Shown here one piece after another: positions 17,822 to 26,522 of a DNA stretch of 64,000 nt. The DNA is from Guptibacillus hwajinpoensis (lineage in GTDB: Bacteria; Bacillota; Bacilli; Bacillales; Guptibacillaceae): assembly GCF_020171785.1 (NCBI RefSeq), contig NZ_JAIVAE010000017.1:1-64000 (forward strand), written 5' to 3'. The notes under the pieces are model-generated. The model was not told where the DNA came from. It was given only the letters and a program-made list of their open reading frames with translations, and made no database searches. The translations under genes and the position numbers were made by a program. Position 1 is the stretch's first letter. Each line of letters begins with the position of its first letter.

Positions 17822-19924
17822 ATGGAAGAATATCGTCTTAAGGGCTTATCTTGTCCCAACTGTGCTGCTGGCATGGAGCAACAGATTCAAAAACTTGAGT
17901 ACGGCGAATCAGCTCAAATTCAGTACAATTCAGCTAAGCTAAAAGTAGATAAAAGAGTTAACATTGAACAGGTCGAGAAAATCCTTGATTCCGATCATGC
18001 TTCTATAATGAAGGAAGAGGATGGACATACACACGCTCACGCTAGTATGAAGTGGCTCCTAGGCATTTCAACTGGTATTTTTCTATTCGCTCTGCTATTA
18101 GATTTCGCCACAGCTGTTCCGGCTGTTCCGTTTTATCTTACTGCGATTATCTTAAGCGGTTATCAAACGTTTATGAAAGGTCTTCGAAATTTAACGAAGT
18201 TAACGTTTAATATTGAAACCTTGATGACGATTGCGTTAATCGGGGCTGTTTCCATTGGAGAGTGGAAAGAAGGAACGCTTGTTGCGATTTTGTTTGGATT
18301 GAATGAATACTTAGAAGGACTTGGCATGGAGAAGGCCAGGAAGTCGATGGAATCCCTTCTTCAAATCGCACCGAAAGAAGCGCTTCTTATCCGAGATGGA
18401 AAAGAAGAAGTGGTCTCAATTAACGACCTTAAAGTAGACGATCTGGTTCTCGTTCAATCTGGCGCTAAAATTCCTTCAGATGGAATTGTATCAGCTGGAA
18501 ATAGCTCAGTGAATGAAGCTGCGATCACGGGAGAAGCCATGCCGGTTGAAAAAGGAGTTGGTGAATCTGTTTTTGGCGGAAGCATTAATAATGAGGGCAT
18601 TCTGCACGTGAAAATCTCAAAGGCCTATGAGGATTCTTCGCTCGCAAAAATATTGCATTTAGTTGAAGAAGCTCAAGAAACGAAGACACCAACGGAGTTA
18701 TTTATTAATCGTTTTTCAAGATTCTATACACCAATTATCATGGTCATCTCAGCCCTAGTTATGCTTGTTCCTCCGTTATTGTTTGGTGGGATTTGGGGTG
18801 ACTGGTTTTATCAAGGGCTTGCTGTATTAATTGTCGGTTGTCCATGTGCTCTTATACTGTCATCACCTATTGCGAACATCTCCGGTATTACAAGGAATGC
18901 GCGTAACGGCATCCTTATAAAAGGCTCGGTTTATCTTGAGCAACTGGGTAAAATCGATACGCTTGCTTTTGATAAGACAGGGACACTGACAAAAGGGTTC
19001 CCTTATGTTGAGACATATGAAAGCTATAACGATGAGAAGTTCCTATCTGTAGCAGCAGCGGTCGAGAAGCATTCTTCTCATCCACTAGCCAAAGCAATTA
19101 TGAAGAAAGTAGCTGATTTTCCTTATAGAGAACTCGAAGCAACCAATGTCGAAACGGTTTCAGGGCAAGGCATCATTGCAGAGGTTAATGGAAAGAGACA
19201 TTGGGTAGGAAATGAAAAAAGCGTATGTCATGTTACCATACCTGAGAATGTTCAATCATCAATTAATGCGATGAAACGAGATGGGCTAACGCTTGTCATT
19301 GTAGCCGATGAAACAAAGATACTTGGTATGTTTGGTATTGCGGATGAAATCCGCGAAGAAAGCCAGTCTGTTATACGTGATTTGCATCAAGCAGGTATTA
19401 AGAATACGGTGATGTTAACAGGTGATCATGAGAAAACAGCTGAGAAAGTGGCAAACCGTGTTGGTGTTCGATCTTATTTCGGTGGTCTCTTACCTGAAGA
19501 CAAAGTCTCTAAAGTAAAAGAATTAACAGCGAAAGGCAAAGTAGCCATGATTGGTGACGGAATTAACGATGCACCGGCTCTTGCTTCAGCTGATCTTGGA
19601 ATTGCAATGGGGAAAGGGACGGATAGCGCTATTGAAACTGCCGATATCGTATTGATGCAGGACCATCTCGGTAAGCTGCCAGAAGCGGTCTCGATCGCCA
19701 AACGCGTGAATCGAACGATCCGAGTCAATATTGCACTAGCCCTTGGTTTGAAACTCATTGCCTTACTCCTTACTATTCCTGGATTATTGACCCTATGGAT
19801 TGCAATATTGTCGGATATGGGTGCAACGATTCTTGTCACCTTGATTAGTTTAACGATTTTATGGGAACGGAAAGAAAAAGAAAAGCCAACGATAAAGAAA
19901 GAAGCTGAACCCCAGCATTCGTAA
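17822..19924 (+). CDS. cadA: Zn/Cd/Co-type P1B-ATPase (CadA-like)
   Basis: Exports divalent soft metals. A single N-terminal metal-binding domain has LSCPNC (Cys11, Cys14), followed by a His-rich spacer (HTHAHA). The core has TGEAMP, the CPC site in GCPCALILSSP (Cys340, Cys342), phosphorylated Asp384 in DKTGTLTKG, SSHPLAKA, and [22 protein letters not shown]. The SSP after CPC and the late TM8 region (LALGLKLIALLLTIPGLLTLWIAILSDMGAT, with K and D-x-G) are typical of the Zn/Cd (P1B-2) group rather than copper pumps. AAAGGAG precedes the ATG. 700 residues, as in B. subtilis CadA. The metal range is inferred. Confidence 0.92.
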   Translation: MEEYRLKGLSCPNCAAGMEQQIQKLEYGESAQIQYNSAKLKVDKRVNIEQVEKILDSDHASIMKEEDGHTHAHASMKWLLGISTGIFLFALLLDFATAVPAVPFYLTAIILSGYQTFMKGLRNLTKLTFNIETLMTIALIGAVSIGEWKEGTLVAILFGLNEYLEGLGMEKARKSMESLLQIAPKEALLIRDGKEEVVSINDLKVDDLVLVQSGAKIPSDGIVSAGNSSVNEAAITGEAMPVEKGVGESVFGGSINNEGILHVKISKAYEDSSLAKILHLVEEAQETKTPTELFINRFSRFYTPIIMVISALVMLVPPLLFGGIWGDWFYQGLAVLIVGCPCALILSSPIANISGITRNARNGILIKGSVYLEQLGKIDTLAFDKTGTLTKGFPYVETYESYNDEKFLSVAAAVEKHSSHPLAKAIMKKVADFPYRELEATNVETVSGQGIIAEVNGKRHWVGNEKSVCHVTIPENVQSSINAMKRDGLTLVIVADETKILGMFGIADEIREESQSVIRDLHQAGIKNTVMLTGDHEKTAEKVANRVGVRSYFGGLLPEDKVSKVKELTAKGKVAMIGDGINDAPALASADLGIAMGKGTDSAIETADIVLMQDHLGKLPEAVSIAKRVNRTIRVNIALALGLKLIALLLTIPGLLTLWIAILSDMGATILVTLISLTILWERKEKEKPTIKKEAEPQHS

Positions 19925-19950
19925 AACCTCTGGTTGTCCAGAGGTTTTTC
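19924..19950 (+). terminator. Terminator of cadA
   Basis: AACCTCTGG/CCAGAGGTT 9-bp stem, TTGT loop, short T-run. Confidence 0.88.
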
Positions 19951-20050
19951 TTTATGTGTATTTTGGGGAATTTGCCTAAATTATAGGGAGTTAAAGGTGT
20001 TTATTTAATCATGTCAACAAGTACTGCGCCGAATTCGCGTTTGGATTTCA

Positions 20051-20178
20051 TTGTATATGACTGAAAACGCTCGTATGATAAGAACTACAGAAAGTCGCAC
20101 TGGGATAAGGATCCTATATAAGCTTTCATATTAACTGATTTAAATAAGAAACGTACAAACAAAATGAAAACGCTTTTA
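20051..20178 (+). promoter_or_regulatory. Candidate mtl operon promoter with cre-like sites
   Basis: A possible promoter is TTGTAT (20051-20056), 17-bp spacer, TATGAT (20074-20079). TGAAAACGCT occurs twice: at 20062 between the promoter elements, and at 20165-20178 as TGAAAACGCTTTTA, which differs from the CcpA cre consensus (TGWAANCGNTNWCA) at one position. This suggests catabolite repression. I cannot define the MtlR operator. Confidence 0.45.
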
Positions 20179-20205
20179 ACGTGCGAGTGAAAAGGAGGAA
20201 ATACG

Positions 20206-21972
20206 ATGAGTGAACAGAACACAGAGAAATCTGGATTCAAAGTAAAAGTTCAGCGGTTCGGAAGTTACTTAAGCAGTATGATCATGCCGAATATTGGTGC
20301 GTTTATTGCTTGGGGGTTAATCACTGCTCTATTCATACCAGATGGTTATTTACCAAACGCAAGTCTAGCAGAATTAGTAGAACCAATGCTTTACTACCTA
20401 TTGCCACTACTGATTGGATATACTGGAGGTAAAATTGTCTACGGCGGTCGTGGTGGAGTGGTCGGTGCAACAGCTACGATCGGTGTTATTGTAGGCGCAG
20501 ACATTCCGATGTTCCTTGGAGCTATGGCAATGGGACCACTTGGAGGATATTTAATTAAGAAATTCGACGAGGCCATTCATGGCAAGATTAAATCAGGTTT
20601 TGAAATGCTCGTTAATAATTTTTCAGCAGGAATTATCGGTGGAGCGTTAACAATTATTGCTTCTCTAGCAATTGGACCAGTGGTATTGGGACTAAACAAA
20701 GCACTTGCTGCTGGTGTAGAAGCGATTATCGCTGCAGGTCTACTCCCTTTAGTAAGTATTCTAATTGAACCTGGTAAAGTGCTCTTTTTAAATAATGCTA
20801 TCAACCATGGGATTTTTACCCCGCTTGGACTTGAACAAGTAGCGAATACTGGTAAATCAGTGCTCTTTTTAGTTGAAGCGAACCCTGGACCAGGTCTAGG
20901 AATTCTTCTAGCCTATTCGATTGTTGGGAAAGGATCTGCAAAACAATCAGCACCAGGAGCTGCACTGATTCACTTCGTTGGGGGAATTCATGAAATTTAC
21001 TTCCCTTACATTTTGATGAAGCCAGCACTTGTACTTGCTGCCATTCTTGGTGGGATGGGTGGTGTATTCACATTTACACTTCTAGATGCAGGACTGTTAG
21101 CAGCGGCTTCACCAGGTAGTATCGTCTCTCTTATGATTATGTCACCACGAGGTGGCTATCTAAGCGTTATTGCAGGTGTTCTTGTAGCAACTGCTATTTC
21201 TTTCCTAGTCTCATTCGTTATCCTAAAACGCTCAAAAGATAGCGGAGAAAATATTTCAGAAGCAACTGAAAAAATGGAAGTAATGAAAGGGAAGAAGAGT
21301 AGCGTATCGTCTAATCTAAAAACGAATGCGGAAGAGCCAAAAGTAGAAGCATCTTCTTATGGTAACATCGCTAAAGTAGTCTTTGCATGTGATGCTGGAA
21401 TGGGCTCAAGTGCAATGGGCGCATCCGTACTTCGTAACAAATTCAAAAAAGCTGGGTTAACAGACATTGAAGTAACGAATACGTCGATTAGCAACCTACC
21501 CAATGATGCTGACCTAGTCGTAACGCACCAGGATTTAACGGATCGTGCGAAGGATAAGCTTCCAGAAGCGAATCATATCTCGGTTAAAAACTTTATGAAT
21601 AGTCCAAAATACGATGAGCTTGTTGCTGAGTTAAATTCCACTGGTGAAACGCCAGTGAAAGAAGAGACAAAACTAGAACAAGCAGAGCAGAAAAAAATTA
21701 ATAAAGTAGTCTTTGCATGTGATGCTGGAATGGGCTCAAGTGCAATGGGAGCATCTGTTCTTCGCAATAAGTTCAAGAAAGCTGGACTTCAAGACATTCA
21801 TGTAACAAATACGGCTATTAGTAACTTACCAGATGATGCTGATTTAATCATAACGCACAAGGACTTAACAGATCGAGCAAAAGCGAAACGCCCTGATGCT
21901 GAACATATCTCAGTTGCAAACTTTATGAATAGCCCGAAATACGAAGAGCTTGTTGATAGACTTAAAAAATAG
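20206..21972 (+). CDS. mtlA: Mannitol PTS EIICBB component with duplicated EIIB domain
   Basis: Imports and phosphorylates mannitol. Residues 1-345 are the EIIC membrane domain, with the mannitol signatures GGRGGVVGATATIGVIVGAD, NNAINHGIFTPLG and IHFVGGIHEIYFPY. Two complete EIIB domains follow: about residues 383-470 with phospho-acceptor Cys395 (FACDAGMGSSAMG), and about 493-588 with Cys505 in the same motif. The two copies are 110 residues (330 bp) apart and share 48 identical bases (21372-21419 and 21702-21749), so the duplication looks recent or homogenised. Normal Bacillus MtlA has one EIIB. EIIA is encoded separately by mtlF. AAAGGAGG precedes the ATG. Confidence 0.95.
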   Translation: MSEQNTEKSGFKVKVQRFGSYLSSMIMPNIGAFIAWGLITALFIPDGYLPNASLAELVEPMLYYLLPLLIGYTGGKIVYGGRGGVVGATATIGVIVGADIPMFLGAMAMGPLGGYLIKKFDEAIHGKIKSGFEMLVNNFSAGIIGGALTIIASLAIGPVVLGLNKALAAGVEAIIAAGLLPLVSILIEPGKVLFLNNAINHGIFTPLGLEQVANTGKSVLFLVEANPGPGLGILLAYSIVGKGSAKQSAPGAALIHFVGGIHEIYFPYILMKPALVLAAILGGMGGVFTFTLLDAGLLAAASPGSIVSLMIMSPRGGYLSVIAGVLVATAISFLVSFVILKRSKDSGENISEATEKMEVMKGKKSSVSSNLKTNAEEPKVEASSYGNIAKVVFACDAGMGSSAMGASVLRNKFKKAGLTDIEVTNTSISNLPNDADLVVTHQDLTDRAKDKLPEANHISVKNFMNSPKYDELVAELNSTGETPVKEETKLEQAEQKKINKVVFACDAGMGSSAMGASVLRNKFKKAGLQDIHVTNTAISNLPDDADLIITHKDLTDRAKAKRPDAEHISVANFMNSPKYEELVDRLKK

Positions 21973-21999
21973 TTATAGCCAGAATTCGAGGTGAACCAC

Positions 22000-24123
22000 G
22001 TGTTTATTTCAGCAAGGGAACGAAGGATTCTTCAGCTTCTATTAGAGAATGATGACTATTATACGGTCAAAGGGATTGCTCAAGAACTTGAGGTAAGCGA
22101 GCGAACGGTTCACCGTGACTTAGTCGGCGTAGAGGATATTCTTACTCAGTATGATTTATTCTTACAAAAGAAAGCTGGAGTAGGCGTTCAAATTGATGGT
22201 CAAGAATCTAGACGAGCTGAGTTGAAAAGCTATCTAGTTGATCTAACCATTACAGAATATACGCAACAGGAGAGGGAGACGTTGATTCTATGCAAGCTAT
22301 TGGAATCAGCTGACCCTATTAAGTTAGTTGGGCTAGCGAATGACTTGAAAGTGACAGTTGCTACTGTCAGTCATGATTTAGACAAAGCGGAAGAATGGCT
22401 TGAAAAAATGCAGCTTTCATTAATAAGAAAGCGGGGGTATGGCGTGCAAGTTGATGGGGCTGAAGCCTTGAAGAGACACGCCATGAGCTCCTTGCTTGCG
22501 CAAGAGTTTAATGATTCAGACTTTTTTACATTGTTAAAGAAGTCGATCCAAAAGAAATCTCAAACTACTGCTCTCCAATCTGCTTCCGAACGATTGCTAG
22601 GGTTAGTTGATCGAACTAAGCTTTTGAAGGTTGAGACAATCGTTGATGATGTTAACAATGAGCTACCCTATATGATCGCTGATAGTGCATATATTGGTTT
22701 AATCGTCCATCTGACCCTAGCTGTTGAACGAATTCAAAAGGGTGAAAAAATCGAGATAGATGAAGAGTATTTAAGTACCCTAGTGAATACGAAAGAGTTT
22801 GGTTTTGCTAGAATAATCGGTACAAAACTTGAAGAATCTTTTAATGTCTTAATACCTGAAGCTGAGATTGGTTATATCACCATGCATTTACGCGGAGCGA
22901 AATTGAGAAATACCGGAGATTACTATTTGGAAGAAACGAATTATCCGATTCTCGTTAAAACAAAGGAGTTAATCCGCTATGTAGATAACCACCTTAATGC
23001 GGGTTTAGTAACGAATGAATCACTTTTAGAAGGATTAGTGACACACCTCGGTCCTGCTACGCATCGCGTTAGGCAGAACATGAATATCCATAATCCTTTA
23101 CTTACAAAAATAAAAGCAGATTATGCTGAATTATTCCAACTGCTTGAAGAAGCGTTAAAAGATACTTTTCCGGGGATACCCATTCCTGATGAAGAAGTTG
23201 GTTTTCTCGTTCTCCACTTTGGTTCAGCTCTTGAAGGTCGCTTTCAACATAACGAAGTGAATATTCTTGCCGTATGCTCAAGTGGTATCGGGACATCCAA
23301 AATGCTGGCTACTCGGTTAAAACAGGAGTTGCCAGAAATTCATACCATCAAAAGTGCTTCATTATTTGAATTGCAAGATGAAGATCCTGAAAGCTATGAC
23401 CTCATTGTTTCAACCATTCCTCTTCCAGATTATGAAGGCGAGTATATTAGGGTAAATCCTTTTTTAACGGAGGAAGAGGCAACGCGCATCCGCTCGACAC
23501 TACAAAAGAAGTCGCTGATGAAAAAAAGAAGTACGGTAGAGAAACCTAAGAAGGACAAGGAATCTTTATTTATTTCAAACGATGAAGCAAACATCTGGTT
23601 TCGTAAAGCTGGAATATATAGCACGACTGTATCTTCGGTAATAGAATTATTTCGAGTAAATCAATCTGAACACAAAGAGGTCGAGAAACTCTTAGAAGAA
23701 GAGTGTATGCGTCTAGAAAAACTTAATGCGATCAGCTATTCACCAGAAGTTAAAGATGCGCTTCTGAAGCGTGAAGCCATAAGTGGAGTGGGTATTCCTG
23801 AGACTTCACTTGCATTGTTTCATACGCGGACACCTGAAGTTAAAAAACCAGTATTTACAATTGGTCGATTGATAGAACCGATTCAGCGAAAGGCAATGGA
23901 TGGTTCACTCATTGAAATAGATACTGTTCTTTTACAACTGGCACCAGAGGATTCACCTGTGGAAAGTATCGAAATCATGAGCTACATCAGTTCTCTAATT
24001 ATTGAATCAAATGAAAGCATCGCGCTTTTCTCGGAGAGCAATCAAGAATCAATTGGGTTGTACCTCGCTAACAAAATGAAAAGTTATGTAGAAAAACAAT
24101 TAGGAATTAAAGGAGACGATTAA
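22000..24123 (+). CDS. mtlR: Mannitol operon activator MtlR (PRD-containing, EIIA/EIIB-like domains)
   Basis: Transcriptional activator of the mannitol genes, controlled by PTS phosphorylation. Domains in order: DeoR/Mga-type helix-turn-helix at residues 5-60 (YYTVKGIAQELEVSERTVHRDLVGV), a second HTH near 100-150, PRD1 about 190-300, PRD2 about 305-415 (EVGFLVLHFG), an EIIB-Gat-like domain with CSSGIGTSK near 427, and a C-terminal EIIA-like domain near 520-700. I chose the GTG at 22000, 6 bp after GAGGTG, over the GTG at 21991, which is within that site. 707 residues. The stop is one base from mtlF. Confidence 0.92.
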   Translation: MFISARERRILQLLLENDDYYTVKGIAQELEVSERTVHRDLVGVEDILTQYDLFLQKKAGVGVQIDGQESRRAELKSYLVDLTITEYTQQERETLILCKLLESADPIKLVGLANDLKVTVATVSHDLDKAEEWLEKMQLSLIRKRGYGVQVDGAEALKRHAMSSLLAQEFNDSDFFTLLKKSIQKKSQTTALQSASERLLGLVDRTKLLKVETIVDDVNNELPYMIADSAYIGLIVHLTLAVERIQKGEKIEIDEEYLSTLVNTKEFGFARIIGTKLEESFNVLIPEAEIGYITMHLRGAKLRNTGDYYLEETNYPILVKTKELIRYVDNHLNAGLVTNESLLEGLVTHLGPATHRVRQNMNIHNPLLTKIKADYAELFQLLEEALKDTFPGIPIPDEEVGFLVLHFGSALEGRFQHNEVNILAVCSSGIGTSKMLATRLKQELPEIHTIKSASLFELQDEDPESYDLIVSTIPLPDYEGEYIRVNPFLTEEEATRIRSTLQKKSLMKKRSTVEKPKKDKESLFISNDEANIWFRKAGIYSTTVSSVIELFRVNQSEHKEVEKLLEEECMRLEKLNAISYSPEVKDALLKREAISGVGIPETSLALFHTRTPEVKKPVFTIGRLIEPIQRKAMDGSLIEIDTVLLQLAPEDSPVESIEIMSYISSLIIESNESIALFSESNQESIGLYLANKMKSYVEKQLGIKGDD

Positions 24124-24124
24124 A

Positions 24125-24562
24125 ATGGCAAAAGAAATTCTATCAACTGAGAACGTATTACTAAACGAAACGGCTGCAACAAAAGAAGAGGCTATCCGTA
24201 TGGCAGGTCAAATCCTTGTCGACAACGGTTATGTGGATGAAAGCTACCTTGAGCAAATGCAAGAACGTGAAAAAATCACAACGACTTACATGGGCAATTC
24301 TGTTGCTATTCCTCACGGTACGGAGGATGCTAAGAAAGCTGTGAAGCATTCTGGACTATCCATCATCCAATTGCGAGAAGGCGTTGATTTCGGAGATGGA
24401 AATATTGCGAAGATTATCATTGGGATTGCTGGTAAGGATAATGAGCATTTAGAGATCCTTTCTCAAATTGCGATTGTTTGTTCTGAAGAAGAAAATGTGG
24501 AAGAGTTGATTCAAGCGGATTCCAAAGAAACGTTAATCTCCATGTTTAACGAGGTGAATTAA
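24125..24562 (+). CDS. mtlF: Mannitol-specific PTS EIIA component
   Basis: Cytoplasmic phosphocarrier that passes phosphate from HPr to the EIIB domain(s) of MtlA. 145 residues; the phosphorylated His lies in the VAIPHGTED motif near residue 60, and the N-terminal LSTENVLLNETAATKEEAIRMAG and central GMDNEHLE-like GKDNEHLEILSQIA segments are characteristic. AAAGGAG precedes the ATG. It is one of four tightly spaced genes (gaps of 1-2 bp on both sides), so it is certainly in the mtl operon. Confidence 0.95.
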   Translation: MAKEILSTENVLLNETAATKEEAIRMAGQILVDNGYVDESYLEQMQEREKITTTYMGNSVAIPHGTEDAKKAVKHSGLSIIQLREGVDFGDGNIAKIIIGIAGKDNEHLEILSQIAIVCSEEENVEELIQADSKETLISMFNEVN

Positions 24563-24564
24563 TC

Positions 24565-25719
24565 ATGCTTGCCGTTCATTTTGGTGCTGGAAATATTGGA
24601 AGAGGATTTATTGGAAAGCTTCTTTCTCAATCAGGATATGAAGTATGCTTCGTAGATATCAATGAGACTGTGATTAATGAGCTTAATGAACGAAAGAGTT
24701 ATACGGTAGAAATATTAGGTCAGGATAGGGAACAGATTGTTGTTGAAGGCGTAAGAGGTATTAACAGCCAACAAGATCCTGAAGGAGTAATTGATGCGAT
24801 CTATCAAGCTGACCTTATTACGACAGCTGTTGGTCCTACCGTATTGAAATTGATTTCTTCTGCTATCAAAGAAGGCATCTCAAAACGTATCGCAGATGGA
24901 AAAGCTCCCGTTAACGTCATAGCATGTGAGAATATGATCGGTGGCAGTACAATGCTTCGAAATGCTGTTGAAGAAAAAATGGATGAAGCGGATCGTAAAG
25001 TGCTTGATCAATATGCTGGTTTCCCAGATGCCGCAGTGGATCGTATTGTTCCAAATCAAACGCATGAAGATCCATTAATGGTTACGGTTGAGCCCTTCTA
25101 TGAATGGGTCGTCGATCAAACGATGATGGCTGGAAAAGTTCCGGAAATAGCCGGCCTTACGTACGTTCAAGATCTTGCTCCTTATATAGAGCGGAAGTTG
25201 TTCACCGTTAATACAGGACATGCCGTGACAGCTTACCTTGGTTATCAAGCAGGGTATGAGACAATAAAGGAAGCACTAGACACTGAAGATATCTATCATG
25301 ATGTTAAGAATGCTCTTGAAGAGTCTGGTGAATTGCTTCAGCATAAGCACGGTTTTGAAAAGGAGGCGCATGCGGCTTATATTACAAAAATTCTTGGTCG
25401 TTTTCTAAATCCACATCTAGTGGATGAAGTTACTCGCGTTGGCCGAGCTCCAATTCGTAAAATTGGACCCGACGACCGTCTTGTTGGACCGGCACGTCAG
25501 CTCGCGGAATTAAACAAAGAACCAAACTATCTTGCGAAAGGAATTGCAGCAGCATTGCGATTTGATCCCTTAGAAGATGAAGATGCAGTTAAGATTCAAA
25601 GCAAAATCAAGAATGAGGGAATTTCAAGTGCGATTACTGCTTTTACAGGAATAAATGAGGGCGAGATTTTGTTTGATTTAATTAGCAAGCACTATAAAGA
25701 AATGTCAATCAGCTATTAA
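24565..25719 (+). CDS. mtlD: Mannitol-1-phosphate 5-dehydrogenase
   Basis: Oxidises mannitol-1-phosphate to fructose-6-phosphate with NAD. The N-terminal Rossmann loop is HFGAGNIGRGFIG (residues 5-17). NVIACENMIGG and the catalytic Lys segment KLFTVNTGHAVTAYLGY near residue 212 match the polyol dehydrogenase family. 384 residues is normal. Last gene of the mtl operon, followed by a hairpin with T-run. Confidence 0.96.
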   Translation: MLAVHFGAGNIGRGFIGKLLSQSGYEVCFVDINETVINELNERKSYTVEILGQDREQIVVEGVRGINSQQDPEGVIDAIYQADLITTAVGPTVLKLISSAIKEGISKRIADGKAPVNVIACENMIGGSTMLRNAVEEKMDEADRKVLDQYAGFPDAAVDRIVPNQTHEDPLMVTVEPFYEWVVDQTMMAGKVPEIAGLTYVQDLAPYIERKLFTVNTGHAVTAYLGYQAGYETIKEALDTEDIYHDVKNALEESGELLQHKHGFEKEAHAAYITKILGRFLNPHLVDEVTRVGRAPIRKIGPDDRLVGPARQLAELNKEPNYLAKGIAAALRFDPLEDEDAVKIQSKIKNEGISSAITAFTGINEGEILFDLISKHYKEMSISY

Positions 25720-25723
25720 AATG

Positions 25724-25753
25724 GAGAAGCTCATATAGGGCTTCTCTTTTTTT
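25724..25753 (+). terminator. Terminator of the mtl operon
   Basis: GAGAAGC/GCTTCTC 7-bp stem with 9-nt loop, followed by nine T. Confidence 0.85.
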
Positions 25754-25872
25754 GGTATATTTCGTATATTTTTGTTACGATTTTGCATTAGGACTTGTGC
25801 CAAACTCAATACAATTCTACTATTAGAGTATGACATGAGTCATATCCATTTTTAATGGGAAGGGGAACACGA

Positions 25873-26202
25873 ATGTTTAATATTTTATTACAGTCTCACT
25901 CAGGTTCATGGGCGATTCTTGTTTTGCTTTTAGTGATTAGTTATTTTGCACCTAAGCAAAAGATCTCGCTGATGATTCAACGCTTATTTTATCTAATTAT
26001 GCTTGGTACAGGTATCGGAATGCTCTTTATTCTTGGTTTTCCACTGATTTATGTACTAAAAGGAATTCTGGCGATTGTGTTAATCGGTGTTATGGAAATG
26101 ATTGTAGGAAGAAAGAAGCGTGGCGAATCAACAAAGATGCTTTGGATCGCGTGCATTGTTCTAATTTTAGTCATTATTTCAATCGGGTACAACTGGATTT
26201 AA
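25873..26202 (+). CDS. YisL family (DUF1516) membrane protein
   Basis: 109 residues with about four hydrophobic helices. The pattern matches B. subtilis YisL: an N-terminal His-containing start (QSHSGSWAILVLLLVISYF), IQRLFYLIMLGTGIGML, YVLKGILAIVLIGVMEMIVGRKKRG and a final helix. The function of the family is unknown. I placed the start at the ATG after AGGGG (7 bp). A strong terminator follows, and then the 121-bp repeat array. Confidence 0.82.
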   Translation: MFNILLQSHSGSWAILVLLLVISYFAPKQKISLMIQRLFYLIMLGTGIGMLFILGFPLIYVLKGILAIVLIGVMEMIVGRKKRGESTKMLWIACIVLILVIISIGYNWI

Positions 26203-26208
26203 TACCAA

Positions 26209-26243
26209 AAAGCGACGTTCCGTTTACGGGACGTCGCTTTTTC
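26209..26243 (+). terminator. Terminator of the yisL-like gene
   Basis: AAAAAGCGACGT and ACGTCGCTTTTT form a 12-bp stem, extended at the top by CCG/CGG-type pairs, ending in TTTTT. Because of the A-run on the other side it may also act on the minus strand. Confidence 0.9.
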
Positions 26244-26247
26244 TATC

Positions 26248-26522
26248 CTTGTCGGGACTAAACGGTCACTTCCGCTTTTGATTCATCTAGCTGCAGTGAC
26301 CAGTCCCTCGATCGCTTCACCATATGAAATGAACACAAAGGGCGTGTTCTTTTCATATGGCTCCAGCGCTTGTCGGGACTAAACGGTCACTTCCGCTTTT
26401 GATTCATCTAGCTGGAGTGACCAGCCTCTCGATCGCTTCACCATTTCAAATGAACACAAAGGGCGTGTTCTTTTGAAATGCCTCCAGCGCTTGTCGGGAC
26501 TAAACGGTCACTTCCGCTTTTG
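26248..26522. repeat. Tandem array of a 121-bp dispersed repeat (two full units plus 33 bp)
   Basis: Units start with CTTGTCGGGACTAAACGGTC at 26248, 26369 and 26490, exactly 121 bp apart. The third is cut after 33 bp, directly at the stop codon of the convergent thioesterase gene. Within each unit, CATATGAAA/TTTCATATG (unit 1, 26321-26329 with 26351-26359) or CATTTCAAA/TTTGAAATG (unit 2, 26442-26450 with 26472-26480) flanks a constant GAACAC...GTGTTC stem. The basal arms differ between units but remain complementary. A second locus with the same period is at 55096-55252. No reading frame or CRISPR-like spacing is present. Confidence 0.9.

Noticed and set aside
26248-26522. CRISPR array
   Set aside because: The units are contiguous 121-bp repeats without unique spacers, and no cas genes are nearby.
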